From: Bifidobacterium breve
Lineage (GTDB): Bacteria > Actinomycetota > Thermoleophilia > Solirubrobacterales > Solirubrobacteraceae
Assembly: GCA_945878865.1 (NCBI GenBank)
Contig: CAMCUD010000031.1
Span: 1-47,168 of the forward strand
Reading direction: 5' to 3'
Length of the DNA stretch: 47,168 nucleotides
Shown here: positions 1 to 7,313 of the stretch, piece after piece
How positions within the stretch are numbered: the first letter of the stretch is position 1
Layout of the letters: every line of letters starts with the position of its first letter
Translations under genes and position numbers: made by a program
The notes under the pieces: generated by a model
The model's input: the letters and a program-made list of their open reading frames with translations, nothing else
Database searches by the model: none
What the model was told of the DNA's origin: nothing

Positions 1-33
1 GGAAGTGAGGATGCGTTGGGTCAGATGAGGGAG

Positions 34-62
34 CGGCCCGGGCGCATGGGGCGCCCGGGCCG
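34..62 (-). terminator. Hairpin terminator of the sdh operon
   Basis: Perfect 12-bp inverted repeat (34-45 with 51-62) with a 5-base loop, starting 12 bases after the stop codon of the last leftward sdh gene. It is all G and C with no clear U-tract, so it is a candidate terminator and not a textbook intrinsic one. Confidence 0.6.
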
Positions 63-73
63 TCCGAAGCGTC

Positions 74-988
74 CTACCAGCCGGCCGAGCCGACGCCGGC
101 GACCACGGAGGTCGACCAGTCGATCACGGACGTCGGCTTGACGACGTGCTTGGTCAGGCCGAGCTCCTTGGGGTCGAGCCCCAGGGCGAGCCCGACGAGC
201 TGGGGCAGGTGCAGCACGGGCATCTGCAGCTCGCGGCCGACGACCGGACCGGCCAGCGGCTGCTGGAGGTCGAGGTTGAGGTGGCACAGCGGGCAGGGGG
301 TGACGAGGCAGTCCGCGTCGGCGTCCGTCGCGTCGGCCAGGTGCGTGCCCGCCTGCTTGAGCGACGCCTGCTTGTTCATCGTGATGATGGGGAAGCCACA
401 GCACTTCTGGCTGCCGGCGTAGTCGACCGTCGTGCCGCCGAGCGTCTCGATGACCTGCTCGAGGTACGAGTCGCGCGGGTTCTCGCGGTCGATGCCGAGG
501 CGGTCCGTGGGGCGGACGATGTAGCACCCGTAGAACGGGCCGACCCGCAGGTCGGTCAGCGGGCGCTTGACCATCGACTTGAGGTTGTCCAGGCCGATCT
601 CCTCGACGAGGACCCACAGGAAGTTCTTGTTCGTGATCTTCTCGTGGTACGTCAGGCCCTCGGGCTCGAGGTTCGCGTTGATGATCTCGCGGTACTCGGC
701 GCTCGCGTCGAGGCGCTCCTGCGATTCGCTCTGCGCGCCCTGGCAGGTCGAGCAGATGTTCATCATGAGATCCGCGTCGGCGACCTGCTGCGCCAGCGCG
801 AACGTGCGCGCGTTCAGCGAGTCGGCGAGCTCCTGCGAGTGCTCGGCGATCACGCCGGCGCCGGTGCAGCACGCGCGGTCCAGCGGGACGAGCTCGATGT
901 CGAGCAGCGGGGCGACCTTCTCCATGGACCCGTGCAGCTCGGGGGTGAAGCCACGGCTGACGCAGCCGGGCCAGTACGCGACCTTCAT
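74..988 (-). CDS. CCG-domain subunit of a type E succinate dehydrogenase (HdrB/SdhE-like)
   Basis: 304-residue protein that probably accepts electrons from the SdhA/SdhB module and passes them to quinone, in place of classical SdhC/SdhD anchors. It carries two copies of the cysteine pattern of heterodisulfide reductase subunit B: C9, C40-C41, C79/C82, and C155, C196-C197, C232/C235. In HdrB these motifs bind unusual iron-sulfur clusters. I see no transmembrane segment, so membrane attachment would be peripheral, as proposed for archaeal type E enzymes. The ATG overlaps the sdhB stop codon by one base (TGATG), which fixes the start and implies translational coupling; the much longer open frame upstream is only a shadow of sdhB. 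The family name SdhE should not be confused with the E. coli FAD-assembly factor. An HdrB-like oxidoreductase of another pathway is less likely given the operon. Confidence 0.88.
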   Translation of the reverse strand: MKVAYWPGCVSRGFTPELHGSMEKVAPLLDIELVPLDRACCTGAGVIAEHSQELADSLNARTFALAQQVADADLMMNICSTCQGAQSESQERLDASAEYREIINANLEPEGLTYHEKITNKNFLWVLVEEIGLDNLKSMVKRPLTDLRVGPFYGCYIVRPTDRLGIDRENPRDSYLEQVIETLGGTTVDYAGSQKCCGFPIITMNKQASLKQAGTHLADATDADADCLVTPCPLCHLNLDLQQPLAGPVVGRELQMPVLHLPQLVGLALGLDPKELGLTKHVVKPTSVIDWSTSVVAGVGSAGW

Positions 989-2085
989 CAGGCGGACGCC
1001 TCCTCGGTGGCCGGGGCCTCGGCGAGGTCCTCGTCCTTGCCGGAGATGTACAGGTTGAACTCGACGCGCTCCTCGCGGCCCTCGACGGTCTCGTAGATCC
1101 GCTGGACCTGCTTGAGGTCCTCGGCCGGGATGTTGTGCGGCTTCAGCGCGCCCATCGGGGTGACCTTGCCGCGCAGCAGCGCCTTGGTGATCGCCGGCAG
1201 GGAGCTCACGAGCTCGGCGCCGGCCGACGGGTGGAACTTGCCGAACCAGCTGTCGCCGCCGTAGGAGCGGGGCAGCAGCTCGGCCTCCCACAGCAGGCCG
1301 TGATCGCGGATCAGGCTGACGAACGCCCGCTCGTGGCGGTCGCCGTTGTTGCGATCGACGATGTGGTAGTCGTTGCCCGAGATCCGGCGCAGCCGCATGA
1401 TCTGCGACATCGGGGCGACGCCCTTCGGGCAGGCCTCGATGCACTTGAAGCAGTGCGTGCAGTCGTAGATGCCGTGCGGGTCCTCGGCGAGGTCCTTCAG
1501 GCGGATCTCCTGGGCGGCGTCGCGCGGATCGCCGACGAAGCGGTAGCTCTTGGCGAGCGCCGCCGGGCCGACGAACAGCGGGTCGACCTCCATCGAGAGG
1601 CAGTCCGAGACGCAGGCGCCGCACTGGATGCAGGCCATCGTCTGCGTGATGTCGACCATCGACTCGCGCGGCACGACGTACTCGCGCTCGGGGATCGGCT
1701 CCTCGTTGATCAGCCACGGCGTGACCCGCTGGATCTTCTTCCAGTGGACCGCGTCCATGTCGACGATGAGGTCCTTGATGACGGGCATGTTGCCCATCGG
1801 CTCGACGACGATCGTCTCGCCGTCCTTGGCCGTGTGCAGCGCCTCGTCGAGGTGGGTGTGGCACGCCAGGCCAGGCTTGCCGTTGATGCGCACGCCGCAG
1901 GAGCCGCAGATCGCGGCCTTGCACGAGCAGCGCACGCCGATCGAGCCGTCATCACGCGCCTTGGCCTGGAGGATGCCCTCGAGGACCGAGCGGTGCGGCT
2001 CGAGCTCGACGGTGTGCTCCTGCCAGTAGGGCGCGTCGCCGCTCTCCGGGTTGTACCGGCGCAGCTTGAGCTTGAACTCGGCCAT
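988..2085 (-). CDS. sdhB: Succinate dehydrogenase iron-sulfur subunit
   Basis: 365-residue SdhB that relays electrons from the FAD of SdhA. The N-terminal plant-type ferredoxin domain has C55, C60, C63 and C75 as likely [2Fe-2S] ligands. The C-terminal domain has two complete CxxCxxCxxxC motifs (C152/C155/C158/C162 and C209/C212/C215/C219). In the classical enzyme the second motif lacks one cysteine (Ile in E. coli) and holds a [3Fe-4S] cluster; here C212 fills that place, as described for type E enzymes with a second [4Fe-4S] centre. I chose the ATG at 2085 because it forms the TGATG overlap with the sdhA stop; an upstream in-frame start would overlap sdhA by 28 bases. The ~110 residues after the second motif make it longer than E. 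coli SdhB. Function is secure; the cluster type is inference. Confidence 0.93.
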   Translation of the reverse strand: MAEFKLKLRRYNPESGDAPYWQEHTVELEPHRSVLEGILQAKARDDGSIGVRCSCKAAICGSCGVRINGKPGLACHTHLDEALHTAKDGETIVVEPMGNMPVIKDLIVDMDAVHWKKIQRVTPWLINEEPIPEREYVVPRESMVDITQTMACIQCGACVSDCLSMEVDPLFVGPAALAKSYRFVGDPRDAAQEIRLKDLAEDPHGIYDCTHCFKCIEACPKGVAPMSQIMRLRRISGNDYHIVDRNNGDRHERAFVSLIRDHGLLWEAELLPRSYGGDSWFGKFHPSAGAELVSSLPAITKALLRGKVTPMGALKPHNIPAEDLKQVQRIYETVEGREERVEFNLYISGKDEDLAEAPATEEASA

Positions 2086-3782
2086 CAGTACTTGCGCTCC
2101 TCGTTCTGCCACTGGGTGATGGTCACCGGCGAGTAGCTGATCTCCGGCACGTCGTCACCGTTGCGGGTGATGTCGATGTGCTTCTGCCACTCCTCGTCGT
2201 TGCGATCGGGGTAGTCGACCCGGAACTGCGCGCCGCGCGACTCCTTGCGGTCGATCGCCGCGACGACGATGGCCTCGGAGACGTCGAGCATGTAGCCGAG
2301 CTCGATCGCGCCGAGGACGTCCTGGTTGAAGACCGTGCCCTGGTCGTCGACGTAGGCGGTCTTGGCCTCCTCCTTCAGCCGGCGCACCGTCTCGTGCGCC
2401 TTCTGGAGGCCCTCCTCCTCGCGGTACACCGCCACGTACTGGTTCATGGTGGTGCCGAGCTCGTCCTTGATCTCCGAGACGCGGCGGCCGCTCTTGTCGC
2501 GGCCGATGATCTCCTTGATCCGCTGCTCGTCCTCGTGGAGCTTCTCGAGGCCGACCTTCGGCATCTCGACGTGCTTCGCGCGCTCAGCGGCGTGCTCGCC
2601 GGAGCGGCGGCCGAAGATGAGCGTGTCCAGCAGCGAGTTGGCGCCGAGGCGGTTGCCGCCGTGGACGGAGACGCAGGCGACCTCGCCGGCGGCGTAGAGG
2701 CCGGGGATGCCCGGGGCCTGGCCGTCGACGTCGGTCTTCACGCCGCCCATGATGTAGTGCTGGCCCGGGCGGATGAGGATCGGCTCCTTCGTGATGTCCA
2801 CGCCGGCGAAGTCCTTGCCGATGTTGACGATCTCGCGGAGCGCCTCGAGCGTGCGCTTCTTCGGGACGACGGTGATGTCGAGGTAGATGCCCGACTTGTC
2901 GGGACCGACACCGCGGCCCTCGTTGATCTCCGTCTGCTCGGCGCGCGAGACGACGTCGCGCGAGGCGAGCTCCATCTTGTTGGGCGCGTACTTCTCCATG
3001 AAGCGCTCGCCCTCGGAGTTCAGGAGATGCGCGCCCTCACCGCGGGCGCCCTCGGTGATGAGGAACCCGTTCTCCACCAGGGTGGTGGGGTGGTACTGGA
3101 TCATCTCCATGTCCATGAGGCAGGCGCCGATCTCGTACGCCTGCGCGATGCCGTCACCGGTGCAGATGAGGCCGTTCGTCGTCGGCTTGAACGCCTGGCC
3201 GGCGCCGCCGGAGGCGAGGATCACCGACTTCGCGGCGAACACCTCCATGCGCCCGGTGCGGATGTCGCGCGCGACGACGCCGTGGCAGTCGCCGTTCTCG
3301 CCGCGGATGAGTGAGGTGACGAACCACTCCTCGTACCGGTCGACGGTCTCATGGTGCTTCATCAGCTGCTCGTAGAGCACGTGCAGGATGGCCTGGCCGG
3401 TGATGTCGGCGACGTAGGCGGTGCGCTTGACCGAGGCGCCACCGAAGGCGCGGAGGTCGAGCTGGCCGGAGTCGTTGCGGTGGAAGGTGACGCCGATGTG
3501 CTCGAGGTGGAGCACCTCCTTCGGCGCCTCCGAGCACATGACCTCGATGGCGTCCTGATCGCCGAGGAAGTCCGAGCCCTTCACCGTGTCGTAGGCGTGT
3601 GACCGCCAGTCGTCGTCGACGCTGACGGCGGCGTTGATGCCGCCGGCCGCGGCCACCGAGTGCGAGCGCACCGGGTGGACCTTGGAGATGATGGCGACGG
3701 AAGCTCCGGCCTGGGCAGCGGCCAGTGCGGCACGCTGCCCGGCGAGCCCCGCGCCGATGATCAGAACGTCATGAGAAGGCAT
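2085..3782 (-). CDS. sdhA: Succinate dehydrogenase flavoprotein subunit
   Basis: 565-residue flavoprotein that oxidises succinate to fumarate in the TCA cycle. The N-terminus has the dinucleotide-binding motif IIGAGLAG at residues 8-15. It is followed by RSHSVAAAGGIN, in which His41 is the expected site of covalent FAD attachment. The HYIMGGV segment and the GGNRLGANSLLD segment of the capping and active-site region are intact. There is no twin-arginine or other signal peptide, so the enzyme faces the cytoplasm, unlike periplasmic MfrA-type relatives. First gene of the leftward operon sdhA-sdhB-CCG subunit, with one-base overlaps at both joints. The reverse reaction (fumarate reductase) cannot be excluded, but the same window encodes icd and mdh, which favours oxidative TCA use. 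Confidence 0.95.
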   Translation of the reverse strand: MPSHDVLIIGAGLAGQRAALAAAQAGASVAIISKVHPVRSHSVAAAGGINAAVSVDDDWRSHAYDTVKGSDFLGDQDAIEVMCSEAPKEVLHLEHIGVTFHRNDSGQLDLRAFGGASVKRTAYVADITGQAILHVLYEQLMKHHETVDRYEEWFVTSLIRGENGDCHGVVARDIRTGRMEVFAAKSVILASGGAGQAFKPTTNGLICTGDGIAQAYEIGACLMDMEMIQYHPTTLVENGFLITEGARGEGAHLLNSEGERFMEKYAPNKMELASRDVVSRAEQTEINEGRGVGPDKSGIYLDITVVPKKRTLEALREIVNIGKDFAGVDITKEPILIRPGQHYIMGGVKTDVDGQAPGIPGLYAAGEVACVSVHGGNRLGANSLLDTLIFGRRSGEHAAERAKHVEMPKVGLEKLHEDEQRIKEIIGRDKSGRRVSEIKDELGTTMNQYVAVYREEEGLQKAHETVRRLKEEAKTAYVDDQGTVFNQDVLGAIELGYMLDVSEAIVVAAIDRKESRGAQFRVDYPDRNDEEWQKHIDITRNGDDVPEISYSPVTITQWQNEERKY

Positions 3783-3987
3783 GTGATCCGGGTGGCTGCT
3801 CCATGGGGGACTGGCTGTGACTCTATACGTTCACCCCCCTGCTCCGAGGCCACCCCGGACGCGCCGGAACGCCCGTCGTTGCTGGGGAAATCAGACCGCT
3901 GAGGACGGATTTAGACACGCGGTGTGCTCGTTCGGTGTAGGGTCGGCCGGCCCGCCGGGTCGACGGGCAGAGGAGAGGAAGCCGGAG
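3783..3987. promoter_or_regulatory. Divergent intergenic region between sdhA and a secreted-protein gene
   Basis: 205 bases that must hold both promoters. For the rightward gene a plausible pair is TTAGAC near 3910 and TAGGGT near 3947, giving a leader of about 35 bases that includes a purine-rich Shine-Dalgarno site. For sdhA a TATAGA element lies at about 3820 on the minus strand, roughly 35 bases before the start. I see no strong operator palindrome. Confidence 0.3.
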
Positions 3988-5034
3988 ATGTCGCAGACGT
4001 TGCGCAGGTGCCTGCTCGGAGGCCTCGCGGCCGCATGCTGCCTGGGCGGGGCCGCCGCGCCCGCGCTGGCCGAGAGTCCGCCGGCCGTGATCAGCCCCGA
4101 CGATGTGGCCGGGGCGCCTGCGGAGGCGTCGAGCCTCGCCGCGGCGACGAACCTGCCCATCCCTGCGAGCGCGGTTCCCCGTCCGCCCGGCCCGCCGTGG
4201 GCGTTCTCGGTCGGCGTGTCGACGAGCGGGCTGACGGTCCGGGCCACGAGCGGCTACGCCCGCCTGTCCGGTCTGATCCGCTGGAACCGCACCTACTCGT
4301 TCACCGCGAGCATCACGGATGCGCCCTTCAAGGGGGGCCGGCTGAGCGTCGGCGGCACGATCACCGGCCAGGACATCTTCCAGCCCATCCCGATCTCTGG
4401 CCTCACGGGCTACCTCACCGGGCCGATCGCGATCGCGCCGAACACCTCGATCCTCGGTGGCAAGGTCAGCTGGACGTCGGCCGGCATCGGCTTCGACGGC
4501 GGGCTGCGCTTCCAGTGCACGACCGGCTCGATGGATGCCACGGCGAGCGCGCTGTTCGTCGACGAGGACACCTTCGACGTCAAGGCGCTCGGTCAGGCGT
4601 CGGCCTGCACGCTCGGTCGCGCGGGCCGCGTGGACGGTCGCACGTTCTGGGCGAACATCGGCGCGGCGAAGGGCGCGGTCTCGCTCGACGCCGGCATCGA
4701 CATCGATCAGCTCGCGCTGTTCACCGTCAAGACGGGTTCGAGCACGACGTCGACCTCGCTGTCCAACGTCCGCGGCTCGATCGTCAGCCCGGACGGGAAG
4801 TCGCTGACGCTGTCCTTCCGCGGGACCGGCGGCGCGGACCTGCGCACGTCGGGCCTGCCGACGGTGCGCCTGAAGGCCACGGTCGCCGGCGCATTCGGCA
4901 TCCGCGGCACGCAGCTGACGAAGGTCTCGCTCGCGCTCTCGGGCGTGACGGTCAACGGCCTGACGGTGCTCCCGTCGTTTGGGCTGGGCCCGCGCCTGGC
5001 CGACGACGTCACGACCGCGTTCACCACGGCGTAG
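3988..5034 (+). CDS. Secreted beta-rich protein of unknown function
   Basis: 348-residue protein with a clear signal peptide: two arginines, a hydrophobic stretch, and a cleavage site after about residue 28 (ALA before Glu). I chose the ATG at 3988 because a purine-rich GAGAGGAAG Shine-Dalgarno site precedes it; the longer open frame upstream would bury the signal peptide. The mature part is rich in Gly, Ser, Thr and alternating hydrophobic residues, as expected for beta-strands, and has only two cysteines, about 35 residues apart. No lipobox, sorting signal or C-terminal transmembrane helix is visible, so it is probably released or loosely attached. I recognise no family. It is divergent from sdhA and convergent with the site-2 protease gene, so neighbours give no functional clue. 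Confidence 0.7.
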   Translation: MSQTLRRCLLGGLAAACCLGGAAAPALAESPPAVISPDDVAGAPAEASSLAAATNLPIPASAVPRPPGPPWAFSVGVSTSGLTVRATSGYARLSGLIRWNRTYSFTASITDAPFKGGRLSVGGTITGQDIFQPIPISGLTGYLTGPIAIAPNTSILGGKVSWTSAGIGFDGGLRFQCTTGSMDATASALFVDEDTFDVKALGQASACTLGRAGRVDGRTFWANIGAAKGAVSLDAGIDIDQLALFTVKTGSSTTSTSLSNVRGSIVSPDGKSLTLSFRGTGGADLRTSGLPTVRLKATVAGAFGIRGTQLTKVSLALSGVTVNGLTVLPSFGLGPRLADDVTTAFTTA

Positions 5035-5061
5035 CGCCTGCCCGCGGTGGCCGGGGCGGGC

Positions 5062-6228
5062 TCAGGCCCGTCCCGGCAGCGCGGCGGTGAGCGCGCGCTG
5101 GACCTGCTGGATCGTCACGACGCCCCGCAGCCGCCCCTCCGCATCGACGGCCATGAGCGCGCCGAGCTGACGCAGCTCGGGCCGGCCGAGCAGGGATTCC
5201 AGCGGCTCCTCGGCACCGACGCGCCACAGCGCCGCGTCGTCGTCGAGCAGCTCCCCGACCGGGAGCATCGGCTGGCCGGCGGTCACGGCGCCGTCCACGC
5301 GCTCGGCGCGCAGCAGCCCCAGGAACGTGCCGGCGTGGTCGACGACCGGGAACCACGCCCACCGGTAGCGCAGGAACCATTCGTCCTGGGCCCGCAGCGC
5401 CGGCGTGTCTCCGGGGATCGTCACGGGCTCGCGATCCATGATGTCCCCGACGGTGATCCCGTCGATGCGCTCGGTGAACGCGGTGCTCACCACCGCCGAC
5501 CGCGCGGCGCCGGCGAGGAACCACCCCAGCACGGCGAGCCACAGCCCGCCGAACGGGTCGTTCCAGACGACGGCCATCGCGAGGCCGAGGCCGATCATCA
5601 CGTAGGCGAGTCCCTGCCCGGCGTAGCCGGCCGCCCGGGTGGCCTTCGTCCGGTCGTTGGTGATCCGCCACACGAGCGCGCGCGCGAGGCGCCCGCCGTC
5701 CAGCGGGAAGGCGGGGAGGAGGTTGAAGGCGAGCAGGAACGCGTTGACCGCGGCGAGGTAGCCGAGCAGGGCGACCGCCGCGGGCGCGTCCTCGTCGGTG
5801 CTGAAGCTCATGATCTTCGCGGCTTCGTTGGGGTACCCGAGGACGGCGATGAGCCCTGAGCAGACGAGGACGATGATCAGGGTGACCGCGGGCCCCGCGG
5901 CGGCGACGCGGAATTCCTCGCCGGGCGTGTTCGTGTCGCGGCTCATCTTCGCCAGGCCGCCGAAGAACCAGAGGTCGATCCCGACGACCTGAATGCCCTC
6001 GCGGCGGGCGACCAGGGCGTGGCCGAGCTCGTGCAGCGTGAGGCTGACGAAGAAGAGGATCGCGGCGCTGACGGCGAGGAGGAAGCCGCTCGTGGTGTCG
6101 CCGGTGACGTCGCCGAAGTACCCCGACAGCAGCCAGATGAGCAGGAACAGGACGAAGAACCAGCTGTAGCTGGCACCGATCCGGATCCCGAAGAGCCGGA
6201 GGAGCTGGACGGAGGAGCCGCCACCCAT
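5062..6228 (-). CDS. Site-2 protease family zinc metalloprotease with CBS domain pair (M50B)
   Basis: 388-residue integral membrane protease. The zinc site is HELGH at residues 66-70 in a transmembrane helix, and the second family motif NLLPAFPLDGG at 169-179 supplies the third ligand, Asp177. About six hydrophobic segments lie in the first 230 residues. The C-terminal 140 residues form two CBS repeats, usually an adenine-nucleotide sensor. Site-2 proteases of this subgroup cut transmembrane substrates such as anti-sigma factors, and the CBS tail may tie activity to energy state. The gene is monocistronic, divergent from the AbiEi/DUF559 gene and convergent with the secreted-protein gene (27-base gap). 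No anti-sigma factor is adjacent, so the substrate cannot be inferred. Confidence 0.9.
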   Translation of the reverse strand: MGGGSSVQLLRLFGIRIGASYSWFFVLFLLIWLLSGYFGDVTGDTTSGFLLAVSAAILFFVSLTLHELGHALVARREGIQVVGIDLWFFGGLAKMSRDTNTPGEEFRVAAAGPAVTLIIVLVCSGLIAVLGYPNEAAKIMSFSTDEDAPAAVALLGYLAAVNAFLLAFNLLPAFPLDGGRLARALVWRITNDRTKATRAAGYAGQGLAYVMIGLGLAMAVVWNDPFGGLWLAVLGWFLAGAARSAVVSTAFTERIDGITVGDIMDREPVTIPGDTPALRAQDEWFLRYRWAWFPVVDHAGTFLGLLRAERVDGAVTAGQPMLPVGELLDDDAALWRVGAEEPLESLLGRPELRQLGALMAVDAEGRLRGVVTIQQVQRALTAALPGRA

Positions 6229-6338
6229 GGGTGCATGGTCGCAGGTGCGGGAGCTGTGCCGGAAGTGTGGGCATCCTGCACCAACTCTGCGCAGATCGGG
6301 CGGGGCCGGGCCCGGGCGTGGCAGCGTCCCGGACGTGG

Positions 6339-6377
6339 CTGAAGAAAGGTCCGCCCAGCGCCCATTTCCTCAGGAGC
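6339..6377 (+). repeat. 39-bp hairpin repeat, copy 1
   Basis: Identical to copy 2 (7273-7311) at 37 of 39 positions. Its ends form an imperfect inverted repeat (CTGAAGAAAGGT against a pyrimidine-rich arm ending CTCAG), so it can fold into a hairpin with one mismatch and one bulge. One of the two differences falls on the bulge. The AGGAG inside the repeat lies six bases before the GTG start of the next gene and acts as its likely Shine-Dalgarno site. Confidence 0.85.
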
Positions 6378-6382
6378 ATCCG

Positions 6383-7276
6383 GTGGTGCTCCTGGCTCGG
6401 CGCGAGCGCTGGGTGGTCACGACTGCGGAACTTCGGGCCGCGGGCTGCTCTCCGTCGAGGATCAAGCGGCTCTGCCGCGCCGGGTGGCTGACCCGGGTCT
6501 TCCACGGCGTGTACCTCGTGGGCCGCGCCGTCCCCACGCGCGACGAACGCGAGCGCGCCGCGGTGAAGGCCTGCGGGAAGGGCGCCGTCCTCAGCCATCG
6601 CAGCGCCGGGGTCCGCTGGGGCATCCTCCCCGCGTACCGCGGGCCCGTGGAGGTGACGGCGCCGACACAGCGCGCGCCGCGCCGCGGACTGCGGCCGTAC
6701 GAGGCGCGGCTGGACCGCCGCGACATCACGGTCAAGGACGGCGTGCCGATCACCACGCTCGCACGCACGCTCGTGGACCTCGCGATGGTCCTCGACGAGG
6801 AGGGGGTGGAGTTCGCCGTGCACGAGGCCGAGAACCTCCGACGGCTGCGCATCCGCGCGGTCGACGCCGCCATCGCCCGCGCGGGCGCGCGCCGGCACGG
6901 CCTTCCTGCGCTGCGGCGTGCGCTCGACGACCGCCGGCCGAACGCGGGCGGGTTGAAGGCCGGCCTCGAGCGGAAGTTCCACCGCTTCCTGCACCGTCAT
7001 CGGTTCCCGCCGTCGAAGCACAACGTCCTCCTCGAGCTCGCGCCGGGGGAGGTCACCGAGCTCGATGTCCTGTTCGAGGAAGCCGGAGTCGGGGTCGAGC
7101 TCGACGCCGGCCCGCATATGACCGTGCGCGGCTTTCACCGCGACCGCCGAAAGGCGCGCCGGCTCTACGCGCGCCGACGGCTCGTGGTCCTCCGCGTGAC
7201 GCACCGCGACCTCGACCGGCACGAGCAGGAGCTCGCCGAAGACCTCTGGGCCGCCCTCGGCGCCGAACCCTCCTGA
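6383..7276 (+). CDS. Solo AbiEi-type winged-helix / DUF559 (Vsr-like) nuclease-fold protein
   Basis: 297-residue protein. Residues 1-50 form a winged helix of the kind annotated as AbiEi antitoxin domain (TTAELRAAGCSPSRIKRL, then a GVYLVG wing). The C-terminal 100 residues match DUF559, a restriction-endonuclease-like fold: ELDVLF, then VELDAGPH, then FHRDRRKARRLYARRRLVVLRVT. The Asp and Glu-x-Asp of the presumed metal site are present. I chose GTG at 6383 because AGGAG sits six bases upstream; an in-frame GTG at 6335 is the alternative. Such fusions are common as solo genes in actinobacteria, with no known function. There is no AbiEii-like toxin or methylase next to it. A 39-bp hairpin repeat flanks each side, and its stop codon lies inside the downstream copy, which suggests a cassette. 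Confidence 0.75.
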   Translation: MVLLARRERWVVTTAELRAAGCSPSRIKRLCRAGWLTRVFHGVYLVGRAVPTRDERERAAVKACGKGAVLSHRSAGVRWGILPAYRGPVEVTAPTQRAPRRGLRPYEARLDRRDITVKDGVPITTLARTLVDLAMVLDEEGVEFAVHEAENLRRLRIRAVDAAIARAGARRHGLPALRRALDDRRPNAGGLKAGLERKFHRFLHRHRFPPSKHNVLLELAPGEVTELDVLFEEAGVGVELDAGPHMTVRGFHRDRRKARRLYARRRLVVLRVTHRDLDRHEQELAEDLWAALGAEPS

Positions 7277-7311
7277 AGAAAGGTCCGCCCAGCGACCTTT
7301 TCCTCAGGAGC
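7273..7311 (+). repeat. 39-bp hairpin repeat, copy 2
   Basis: Second copy of the repeat at 6339-6377. It contains the TGA stop of the AbiEi/DUF559 gene (7274-7276) and ends two bases before the stop of the convergent PucR gene. Here the stem pairs fully apart from one mismatch and one bulge, and its A-rich and T-rich arms could act as a two-way terminator. Confidence 0.85.
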
Positions 7312-7313
7312 GT

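Noticed and set aside
1-73. Additional sdh subunit gene (membrane anchor) after the CCG gene
   Set aside because: Only a terminator-like hairpin is present in these 73 bases; anything beyond lies outside the window.
74-1924. Single 616-codon frame that would fuse an N-terminal extension to the CCG subunit
   Set aside because: The first 300 codons are an out-of-frame reading of sdhB. The TGATG junction and family length place the start at 988.
6383-7276. Type IV toxin-antitoxin system
   Set aside because: The AbiEi-like domain is present but no AbiEii nucleotidyltransferase toxin is adjacent; the neighbour genes are a protease and a PucR regulator.
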